Positions 44,151 through 52,009 of a stretch of 64,000 bases of DNA are shown in pieces. The notes beneath the pieces are model-generated. The model worked only from the letters and a program-made list of their open reading frames with translations, did not search any database and was not told the DNA's origin. A program made the translations under genes and the position numbers. Source of the DNA: Pseudoalteromonas caenipelagi (GTDB lineage: Bacteria > Pseudomonadota > Gammaproteobacteria > Enterobacterales > Alteromonadaceae); the NCBI RefSeq assembly GCF_013140855.1, contig NZ_JABBPG010000013.1, positions 1 to 64,000 of the forward strand. Direction: 5' to 3'. How positions within the stretch are numbered: the stretch's first letter is position 1; each line of letters begins with the position of its first letter.

Positions 44151-46031
44151 ATGACTTGGGGTTTAGATACTGCGCGAGAAATTTACAATGTTGCTCATTG
44201 GAGCGAAGGGTATTTTGATATTAATGCTCAGGGTGAGCTAGTCGCTTATCCTGATGGCGATCACAATAAAACCCCTATTTTGCTCAATCAATTAACAGAA
44301 GAATTTAAAGCTCAAGGTTTAACATTACCGGTGTTAGTGCGTTTCACTGATATTTTAAAGCACCGTGTTGATACGATGACACACGCTTTCACGCTTGCGT
44401 GTCAGCAACGAGACTATCAAGGTCAGTACAATTGTGTTTACCCTATCAAAGTGAATCAGCAACGCTCTGTTGTGACCAAACTTTTGGCGCACCCAAGTGG
44501 TCAAGTAGGATTAGAAGCAGGCTCAAAACCAGAGCTAATGGCTATTTTAGGTGTTGCTACGACGCCTATTACGATTGTCTGTAATGGTTATAAAGATAGC
44601 GAATTTTTAAGATTGGCATGTATTGGTCAAGCGATGGGCCACAAAGTGAATATAGTGGTTGAAAAGTTATCTGAGCTGACAACCTTAATCAAAGAAATTG
44701 ACGATCTGAAAATAGAGCCTGCAATAGGTATTCGCATTCGCTTAAACTCAGTTGGTAAAGGGAAATGGCAAAACACAGGGGGTGAAAAGGGCAAGTTTGG
44801 TCTTACTGCTGGACAGGTGCTTGAAGCTGTAAATATGCTCAGAGCTGCCAATAAATTACACTTGATGAATCTAGTTCATTTTCATATCGGCTCTCAAATT
44901 GCAAACATTCGTGATATACATCGTGCGCTTAAAGAGTGTGCTCGTCATTTTGCGGAGCTTTCTCAGTTAGGAGTACCACTAAATACCGTTGATGTAGGTG
45001 GTGGCTTAGGTGTTGACTATGAAGGGTCTGGATCGCGTAGCGCCTGTTCAATGAATTATACGGTTGCCGAATATGCTCGTAATGTGGTCAGCGCGTTTGC
45101 AGAGGTATGTGAGCAACATGATTTGGCTCACCCAGCTATTATTACAGAATCAGGACGTGCTTTAACTGCTCATCACGCGGTCCTAATTACCGATGTGATT
45201 GACGTGGAAAAGGCGCCAAATGAACGCACACCCAGTGCGCCATTAGATGATGCACATGTTATTTTACAAGAACTGTGGCAAGCATATAGCCGTATCACCG
45301 CGCGTTTAGCGCTGGAAACTTATCACGATGCTATGCATCTATTTAGTGAAGCACATGCTCAATATGTACATGGTTTAGTGAGCATGACTCAGTGGGCACA
45401 GATTGAACAGCTGTACTTCACTATACTCCATCGCGTCAGAGAGTTACTCAATGAAAACGCGCGTGCACACAGAGAAGTGCTTGACGACCTTAATGAAAAG
45501 CTGGCAGACAAGCTGTTTGTCAATTTTTCACTATTCCAGTCATTGCCAGATGTATGGGGGATTCAACAGTTATTTCCTGTAATGCCTATTGAATCTTTGG
45601 ATAAGCCTTTGACACAAAGAGCTATTTTACAAGATATCACCTGTGACTCTGATGGGCAAATTCGTGATTATGTAGAAGGCTCAGGTATCGAGTCTAGTTT
45701 GCCGATCCCGCCTTATGTACCTGGTCAGCAGTACCATATCGCCATGTTTATGGTGGGGGCTTATCAGGAGATCTTAGGTGATTTACATAACTTATTTGGT
45801 GATACAGACTCAGTGCACGTAGAGCTTAGCGATGACGGTTATAAGTTAACAAATGCGATCAAGGGTGACAGTGTGCAAGAGGTTTTAAAATTTGTACATT
45901 ATGATCATAAACAACTCGCGCAAAACTTTGTTGATAGGGTTGAGCAAAGCGTTGCTGATGAGCAACTTAGAGCACAATATTTGCAAGAGTTAAATGCTGG
46001 GCTAGCAGGTTACACGTATTTTGAAGATTAG
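44151..46031 (+). CDS. speA: Biosynthetic arginine decarboxylase
   Basis: 626 residues, close to E. coli SpeA (658). A PLP enzyme that makes agmatine from arginine, the first step to putrescine. The PLP lysine is in YPIKVNQQRSVV; the phosphate-binding glycines are in VDVGGGLGVDYEGS, and the substrate-side Cys/Asp region is around SLFQSLPDVWGI. The ATG follows AAAGAGTAAG. Product flow to SpeE requires agmatine conversion elsewhere. Confidence 0.96.
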   Translation: MTWGLDTAREIYNVAHWSEGYFDINAQGELVAYPDGDHNKTPILLNQLTEEFKAQGLTLPVLVRFTDILKHRVDTMTHAFTLACQQRDYQGQYNCVYPIKVNQQRSVVTKLLAHPSGQVGLEAGSKPELMAILGVATTPITIVCNGYKDSEFLRLACIGQAMGHKVNIVVEKLSELTTLIKEIDDLKIEPAIGIRIRLNSVGKGKWQNTGGEKGKFGLTAGQVLEAVNMLRAANKLHLMNLVHFHIGSQIANIRDIHRALKECARHFAELSQLGVPLNTVDVGGGLGVDYEGSGSRSACSMNYTVAEYARNVVSAFAEVCEQHDLAHPAIITESGRALTAHHAVLITDVIDVEKAPNERTPSAPLDDAHVILQELWQAYSRITARLALETYHDAMHLFSEAHAQYVHGLVSMTQWAQIEQLYFTILHRVRELLNENARAHREVLDDLNEKLADKLFVNFSLFQSLPDVWGIQQLFPVMPIESLDKPLTQRAILQDITCDSDGQIRDYVEGSGIESSLPIPPYVPGQQYHIAMFMVGAYQEILGDLHNLFGDTDSVHVELSDDGYKLTNAIKGDSVQEVLKFVHYDHKQLAQNFVDRVEQSVADEQLRAQYLQELNAGLAGYTYFED

Positions 46032-46154
46032 ATAAATTATCGGTTGTTAGGTTTTTTGCCTATCGAAAACAAGGTATCATCTTTTGCCATATTAAAGGCT
46101 TAGTCACACATAATAGAACTAAGCCAGTTGGTTTGGTTGTAAAGGAAACAATGC

Positions 46155-47030
46155 ATGTCTTTGTTACGTTGTAATTTGAGTTTGCTACTGTACGCTCTAA
46201 ACACACTTTTTTGGTGTGTCCCAATTTTTATATTTGGTCTGATTAAGTTATTACCAATAGCCCCACTGCAAAAGGCATGCAGTTGGTTAGCTAAGGGGTG
46301 TGCTGGCCTGTGGGTTGCTGGTAATACTTGGAATCAGAGATTACTCTCGCCGTTTTCTTTAAATGTCGTTGGTTTGGATAACCTTAAACAGCGTGACTGG
46401 TATCTAGTAATAGCAAATCATCAAAGTTGGGTTGATATTTTGGTTATGCAGCGTGTGTTGCACAAGAAAATCCCTTTCTTAAACTTCTTTTTGAAAAAAG
46501 AGTTGTTGTACGTGCCCTTTTTAGGCCTTGCTTGGTGGGCGCTAGACTTTCCATTTATGACCCGTACAAGTAAGAGCCAACTTAAGAAAAACCCTAAACT
46601 CAAAGGCAAAGATGTTGAGACAACGCGCAAAGCCTGCGAAAAGTTTAAAACGATGCCGGTTAGTATTGTGAATTTTGTTGAGGGGACACGATACACTGAT
46701 GATAAACATCGCCGTCAAAACAGTCCATTTCAACATTTACTAAAACCGAAAGCTGGCGGAATAGCTTTTGTTATGCAAGCTATGGGCGAGCAAATTAGCA
46801 AAGTGGTTAATATTACTATTCACTACCCTGATGGGATCCCAACCTTTATTGACTTTGTCAGTGGTAGAGTTAAATGTGTGGATGTGCATATCGAAATTTT
46901 GCCAGTCAGTGAAAACTTGATTGGTGATTATAGTAATGACAGTGATTTTAGAGTGCGTTTTCAAAGCGAACTGAACCACTTATGGCAACAAAAAGATAAA
47001 CAACTGCAGCATCTAAGTGGTTCTAAGTAA
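46155..47030 (+). CDS. YihG-type lysophospholipid acyltransferase (1)
   Basis: 291 residues of the PlsC/LPLAT superfamily. Catalytic HX4D is NHQSWVDI; the second motif is FVEGTRYT. The N-terminus has a membrane helix (TLFWCVPIFIFGLIKLLPI). It probably acylates lysophosphatidic acid or a related acceptor at the inner membrane. AAGGAA lies 8 bases before the ATG. A paralogue follows within 20 bases. Confidence 0.9.
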   Translation: MSLLRCNLSLLLYALNTLFWCVPIFIFGLIKLLPIAPLQKACSWLAKGCAGLWVAGNTWNQRLLSPFSLNVVGLDNLKQRDWYLVIANHQSWVDILVMQRVLHKKIPFLNFFLKKELLYVPFLGLAWWALDFPFMTRTSKSQLKKNPKLKGKDVETTRKACEKFKTMPVSIVNFVEGTRYTDDKHRRQNSPFQHLLKPKAGGIAFVMQAMGEQISKVVNITIHYPDGIPTFIDFVSGRVKCVDVHIEILPVSENLIGDYSNDSDFRVRFQSELNHLWQQKDKQLQHLSGSK

Positions 47031-47049
47031 ATAGTCAGTGAGGTTGCTA

Positions 47050-47970
47050 ATGCTTAGAAATTTTTTACCAAATTGGTTTTTTGGCTTGTGCGCTACTTTA
47101 GTTTTATTTGTTAATACTATTGTTTGTGGCTTAGTCGTGTTTATTCTGGGCTTAGTAAAACTATGTTTACCTATAAATGCGGTATCTCATCTTTTGCATA
47201 TCGCATATGGTACGTGGTGCAAAGGAAATCGGCTGGGGTTAATGATAGGCTGTGAAGACCTTAACATCGACGTACCTGAGCAGGTAAGACAGCAAGGTTG
47301 GTACCTACTTGTTTCAAATCATATTAGCTGGCTTGATATCGTGGTGCTCAGTGGTGTTGAAGCTCTGCCCGCGCCAAAATTTTTTCTCAAAGATGAGTTG
47401 AAATACATCCCTTTTATTGGCACTGGTGCTTGGGCTATGGGCATGCCGTTTATGAAGCGTGCCAGTAAAGCTCAAATAGCCAAAAACCCCAAACTAAAAG
47501 GTTTAGATGTTGAACGTACCAAGCGTAGCTGCGGTAACTTTAGACGGCACCCAACAACGGTAATTAACTTTGCTGAAGGAACGCGCTTTACACCACAAAA
47601 ACAGCGCAAACAAAGTAGTGAATATCAACACCTGCTTAAACCCAAAGCGGGAGGAACGGCATTTGCGTTAGAAGTGTTGAATGAACAACTAGATGGCTTA
47701 TTGAACACGACACTGGTTTATCAGGCTCAAGGCCAACATATATGCAGAAGTTTTATGCTCGGTCAGTTACAAAGCATTCATGTAGCCATCGAATTGTATG
47801 ATATGAACTCAGTACCACAAGGCAGTTATCAATTAGATAAAGACTATCGCATTCGTTTTCAAAATTTTTTAAATGCAATTTGGCACACTAAAGACGGACA
47901 AATAACACAACAGATGCTAGAGCATAGCAAAATGGACACGCAACCGAGTAAGGAAACGGCGCCACTATGA
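47050..47970 (+). CDS. YihG-type lysophospholipid acyltransferase (2)
   Basis: About 306 residues, paralogous to the preceding protein. HX4D appears as NHISWLDI and the EGTR motif as FAEGTRFT; GAWAMGMPFMKR matches the equivalent ALDFPFMTR. An N-terminal membrane helix is present. ATG 47050 has GAGG at good spacing; a GTG at 47038 is less likely. The last codons overlap the start of the mechanosensitive channel gene by ATGA. Confidence 0.9.
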   Translation: MLRNFLPNWFFGLCATLVLFVNTIVCGLVVFILGLVKLCLPINAVSHLLHIAYGTWCKGNRLGLMIGCEDLNIDVPEQVRQQGWYLLVSNHISWLDIVVLSGVEALPAPKFFLKDELKYIPFIGTGAWAMGMPFMKRASKAQIAKNPKLKGLDVERTKRSCGNFRRHPTTVINFAEGTRFTPQKQRKQSSEYQHLLKPKAGGTAFALEVLNEQLDGLLNTTLVYQAQGQHICRSFMLGQLQSIHVAIELYDMNSVPQGSYQLDKDYRIRFQNFLNAIWHTKDGQITQQMLEHSKMDTQPSKETAPL

Positions 47971-49148
47971 CATTGGTACATTTAACAGATTTATTCGACA
48001 CTTGGTTTGCGAGCGTGCCTCAGGGGAGCTTGCTCAGTGCGCTCGCAGCAAACAGTGTAGGTTTTATTGGGCTTGTCTTGTTGTATTTATTTACGAGACG
48101 CTTGGTCTTTCCAACGATTCAAAAAGGTCTTTTACGAGTCTCGCCTACCCGCATAGGTCACCTAGCGGCAGAGCTTAACAAAGTGACAGGGCGTTTAGCT
48201 GCTATGATCTGTTGCGTCGCATTTTTGGCCTTCAATGACAAGGTGCTAGTTGCTCCTGATTGGGTGATGGATCTACTGCAGTCTTTAGGGCAAGTGGTAC
48301 TTGTGATCATCTCTGGTTTCTTGTTCAGTGGTATGGTCAATCTAGCCCATGCCATTTATAACCAGTTACGTTTTGCGCAAGATGTGCCAATACAAGGTAT
48401 CGTACAAGTAACTAAGCTGATGACATTTATTGTCAGCGGAATCTTAGTGATTAGTTTGGTATTAGATAAATCACCTACTTATATTTTGTCGGGGTTTGGT
48501 GCGATTGCGGCGATTACCCTATTGGTTTTCAAAGATACTATTTTAGGCTTGGTTGCGAGTATACAAATCGCTGCGAATCGTTTGGTAAAAACAGGCGACT
48601 GGATCCAAGTTGATGCTTTTGGTGCCGATGGTGAAGTGATTGATTTAGGTTTAAATACAGTACGTGTGCGTAACTGGGATAATACCGTAACCACTATTCC
48701 AACTTATATGCTTATTTCCGATTCATTTAAGAATTGGCGAGCGATGCAAGAATCTGCAGGACGGCGCATTAAACGCGCCATACTTGTGGATATGCATAGT
48801 ATTAAAGTACTAGATGAAAACGATGTAGTCAGATTACAACAAAAATTTAGTGAGTTAAAAAACCTCGAGCAATGGCCTGACAAAACCACTAATTTAGGGC
48901 TATTTCGCCGCTATGCCGAACAATATTTAGAAGAGCATCCAGCGATAAGCAAAGAATGTGTATTAATGGTCAGAGAGCTTGCTCCTGCACATAATGGTTT
49001 GCCGGTTGAATTTTACTGCTTTAGTGCAGATAAACGGTGGGTGGTTTATGAGCATTTACAAGCAGATATTTTTGACCATATGTTGGCAGTAATGGGCGAT
49101 TTTGAGTTACGCCCATACCAAAACTTTTCAGGGCAGATGTGGCAGTAA
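47967..49148 (+). CDS. MscS family mechanosensitive ion channel (YbdG-like)
   Basis: 393 residues with four to five membrane helices, then a cytosolic beta domain and alpha/beta domain. The pore-lining and beta-domain signature is ILVFKDTILGLVASIQIAAN followed by GDWIQ and GADGEVIDLGLNTVRVRNWDNT, resembling YbdG. It relieves turgor on hypo-osmotic shock. It is coupled by ATGA overlap to two acyltransferase genes. The last 21 bases overlap the convergent chromate transporter gene. Confidence 0.9.
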   Translation: MTLVHLTDLFDTWFASVPQGSLLSALAANSVGFIGLVLLYLFTRRLVFPTIQKGLLRVSPTRIGHLAAELNKVTGRLAAMICCVAFLAFNDKVLVAPDWVMDLLQSLGQVVLVIISGFLFSGMVNLAHAIYNQLRFAQDVPIQGIVQVTKLMTFIVSGILVISLVLDKSPTYILSGFGAIAAITLLVFKDTILGLVASIQIAANRLVKTGDWIQVDAFGADGEVIDLGLNTVRVRNWDNTVTTIPTYMLISDSFKNWRAMQESAGRRIKRAILVDMHSIKVLDENDVVRLQQKFSELKNLEQWPDKTTNLGLFRRYAEQYLEEHPAISKECVLMVRELAPAHNGLPVEFYCFSADKRWVVYEHLQADIFDHMLAVMGDFELRPYQNFSGQMWQ

Positions 49149-50261
49149 CATGCCCAATACACTAAATAGCAGTAACATCATCCAAATCGGCGGTTTAAAA
49201 TATTTGAGTAATGCAAAGCCTGCAATCACAGCGGCGATGTGCCAAACAGAGTGAATCGCTGATTGCCAAATTGGGTTATAAAATGCCGCGCCTAACAAGC
49301 CTACTACGGCGGCATTTAATGCTGCTGTGATACTTGCAAATCGTGGTAAGGAGCTAAGCGATTGCCAGTTGTGATGGCATGCCCACATCAACAGTAATCC
49401 CGGTAGGAAAATAGCAATGGTAGCTTGCAACGCTGATATGATGCTATGTGTTGCATCTAGTTCTGCACCTAAAAATGTGGCAATGCTAAACATTGGTCCT
49501 GGTACTGCTTGCGCCGCGGCATAGGCGGTTAAAAAGCTTTCTTGGGCTAACTGCGGTACCGTATTTTGTAGCAGTGGCAGTACAACATGACCACCACCAA
49601 ATACCAATGCTCCGGCTTGGTAGAATTGCGCAAAAGTATCATTGGGCAGACTAAAAAAGGTTAAGACGAATAATCCAAAAAACAAAGCAAGTACTGGCCA
49701 ATTAGGCGTTGAGGTTATGGTTTTTGGGCTATCTGGGACATTGCTAAAACGATAGATGCAGGCAATCAATGCCGTGCTTGCGAGTAACCAAAGTTGGGCA
49801 TGCAAATTAGGAAAGGTTAATAAAATCAGAGTACTTGTAAAAGTAACTACTTTGAGTGGGATAGTTTTACAAAAACTGTTTGCCATGCTTAAAATCGCAT
49901 CGGCAACGATAACAACAGCAAAAAGTTTTAGCCCTGAAATGATGTTATCGAGTGCGCCATGCATCTGTGAGGTGGTCATCGCGAGCATTAACATGATCAA
50001 AAATGACGGTAACGTAAAGCCGATAAACGCGGCAATCCCGCCGATAATCCCCCCACGCTCTAGCCCTATCGCAAAACCCACTTGGCTAGAACCAGGTCCA
50101 GGTAAAATTTGTGATAAGCTGATCATTGCACCGTACTGCTCATTACGGATCCAACCTAAGTTATCTACAAAATGCTTCTTAAATATGCCTAAATGTGCAG
50201 CTGGGCCGCCAAAGCTGGTACAGCCAAGTAAAAAAAATTGATAAAAAATACTCAGTGCCAT
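49128..50261 (-). CDS. chrA: Chromate transporter, CHR family
   Basis: About 377 residues, a full-length two-domain CHR protein with some ten membrane helices. Motifs are LGCTSFGGPAAHLGIF and SQILPGPGSSQVGF in the first half and GALVFGGGHVVLPLL plus AQAVPGPMFSIATF in the second. Members export chromate and confer resistance; natural substrates may include sulfate. The start at 50261 gives the typical N-terminus; 13 more residues are possible from an upstream codon. No chrB regulator is adjacent. Confidence 0.9.
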   Translation of the reverse strand: MALSIFYQFFLLGCTSFGGPAAHLGIFKKHFVDNLGWIRNEQYGAMISLSQILPGPGSSQVGFAIGLERGGIIGGIAAFIGFTLPSFLIMLMLAMTTSQMHGALDNIISGLKLFAVVIVADAILSMANSFCKTIPLKVVTFTSTLILLTFPNLHAQLWLLASTALIACIYRFSNVPDSPKTITSTPNWPVLALFFGLFVLTFFSLPNDTFAQFYQAGALVFGGGHVVLPLLQNTVPQLAQESFLTAYAAAQAVPGPMFSIATFLGAELDATHSIISALQATIAIFLPGLLLMWACHHNWQSLSSLPRFASITAALNAAVVGLLGAAFYNPIWQSAIHSVWHIAAVIAGFALLKYFKPPIWMMLLLFSVLGMLLPHLP

Positions 50262-50390
50262 GGTTTGCCTTGTGATACAGTTAACTTTGTATGGTGACAT
50301 GCTATTGTGACATATTTATTTCCACTTGATGTGTTTTATTGGATTCTTAAGCAAGTGACACAGTTATGTCAAAGTTAGAGGTGTTAGAAT

Positions 50391-51167
50391 TTGCAGCAAT
50401 TAGTTTTGCCTTTGTTGTTTCTCTGCTTTTACTTGAGTAGTAATGCGTATGCTGAACATCGCGCTATTCATGTAGCGGTTGATCACGCCCCTCCGTATAG
50501 TTCGGTGAGTAATGAAGGCGAGTCTTCAGGTCTCATTTTGGATATCATTCGAGCTACTGCGGCAACTAAATATCAAATTCGCGCTGTGCCTTGCCCTGTT
50601 TCTCGGTGCTTACGTATGTTGGAACAAGGCGATGTGGATGTAATGGGGGGACTACTAAAAACACCCAAACGTCTAGAAACCATGGTTTTTGTAAACCCAC
50701 CCTATATGGCACTTTCCTCTTCTTACGTTTTTTATGGTAAAAAAGGCAGTGACTTATCTGTTTCTCAATTCGAGGATCTGTATGGTAAGCGAATTGCGGT
50801 GATGAGAGGAGCCGCGTTTTTTGAGCGCTTTGACAAAGACAAAAAACTTAGCAAAGTAGATGTTACATCGGAGCAGGTCGCATTAGATTTGGTGTTAAAG
50901 GGTCGAGTAGACTTGGCTATTGCGATAGAAGATACCGCAGAAGTCGCCATGAAGGTGCTCAAACAGCCGATCTCTCAGCTAGAAAAAATGGACTATCGTC
51001 ATACCAATGTTATTTACGGTTATATGGCATTTAGTCGGAAGTTTTCTCAAACACCAGCGGCGCAATACATCACAGAGGAAATGCAAGAATTGGCTAAAAA
51101 CAAGCTGTTAGATAAACTTATCGCCCCTTACGCTTTGCCGCCAATCCCTCCCGAACTGATGCAATAA
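50391..51167 (+). CDS. Periplasmic solute-binding protein, SBP_bac_3-like, orphan
   Basis: 258 residues starting at TTG, with GAGG nine bases upstream. The signal peptide ends in AYA. The opening HVAVDHAPPYSSV with GLILDIIRA, the CPVSRCLRMLEQGDVDVMGG region, and RGAAFFERFDKD are typical of the family. No ABC permease is adjacent. The third such orphan in the window; ligand unknown. Confidence 0.75.
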   Translation: MQQLVLPLLFLCFYLSSNAYAEHRAIHVAVDHAPPYSSVSNEGESSGLILDIIRATAATKYQIRAVPCPVSRCLRMLEQGDVDVMGGLLKTPKRLETMVFVNPPYMALSSSYVFYGKKGSDLSVSQFEDLYGKRIAVMRGAAFFERFDKDKKLSKVDVTSEQVALDLVLKGRVDLAIAIEDTAEVAMKVLKQPISQLEKMDYRHTNVIYGYMAFSRKFSQTPAAQYITEEMQELAKNKLLDKLIAPYALPPIPPELMQ

Positions 51168-51241
51168 GCGGCATAAATTAATACACCATTCATGCAGTAC
51201 TCGTTAGCCTAAGCAAAAAATTGTTTGGGGAAAACCATATA

Positions 51242-51868
51242 ATGAACAAACAAAAGATGATTGCGCTAACACTGGGTCTGGCATTATTAAGCGGTTGTGA
51301 AATGACAAATACAGGCAAAGGTGCGTCGATTGGTGCTGCTACAGGTGCTGTGCTAGGTAAAGCAACGGGTAATCATAAAGATAAGCGCATTTTTATTGGT
51401 GCAGCAATTGGCGCGATAGCCGGCGCTGCAATTGGCGATTATATGGATAAACAAGAAGCTGCTTTTAGAAAAGAATTAGCAGGGTCAGGCGTTGAGGTTA
51501 TCCGTGAAGGCAATAATATGCGCCTTGTCATGCCAAGTAATATCACTTTTGCATCAGGCCAAGCGAGTATCTCTCCAAATTTTTATAATACTTTAGATGC
51601 CATTACCAAAGTGATGAACAAGTATGAAAAAACGTTTTTAACAATTGTTGGGCATACAGACAGTACTGGTTCAACGCAGCTGAACCAGCAATTGAGTGTA
51701 CAAAGAGCCAACAGCGTCAAGAATTATTTGCTAGGTCAGCAAGTCTTGGCAGCTCGCCTTCATACTCAGGGGATGGGCGAATCGGCCCCTATTGCCAGCA
51801 ATGCTAATGAGCAAGGTAGAGCAAAGAATAGGCGTGTAGAAATTCAAATTGTGCCAAACCAAGCATAA
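51242..51868 (+). CDS. OmpA family lipoprotein with glycine zipper (YiaD-like)
   Basis: About 208 residues. Lipobox LALLSGC, a glycine-zipper membrane-type region (GASIGAATGAVLGKATGN and IGAAIGAIAGAAIGDYM), then an OmpA C-terminal domain (TFASGQASISPNFYNTLD, IVGHTDSTGS, NRRVEIQI) for peptidoglycan binding. Relatives such as YiaD help outer-membrane assembly. The start at 51242 gives a proper lipoprotein signal. Confidence 0.9.
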   Translation: MNKQKMIALTLGLALLSGCEMTNTGKGASIGAATGAVLGKATGNHKDKRIFIGAAIGAIAGAAIGDYMDKQEAAFRKELAGSGVEVIREGNNMRLVMPSNITFASGQASISPNFYNTLDAITKVMNKYEKTFLTIVGHTDSTGSTQLNQQLSVQRANSVKNYLLGQQVLAARLHTQGMGESAPIASNANEQGRAKNRRVEIQIVPNQA

Positions 51869-51969
51869 TGACAATGCTATTAGAATATACGTGACGCTAA
51901 AGAAACGTGCGGCTCAACTTATCAAATGCAAAAAAATTTGAAAGATAATCAGGCCCTAATACGTGTGTT

Positions 51970-51998
51970 GAAAAAAGCGGTGTGTTGACACCGCTTTA
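51970..51998 (-). terminator. Terminator of the S41/beta-lactamase fusion gene
   Basis: Stem AGCGGTGT / ACACCGCT with a GTTG loop, followed on the minus strand by TTTTTTCAAC. Confidence 0.9.
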
Positions 51999-52009
51999 TA
52001 TTGTTGGGA

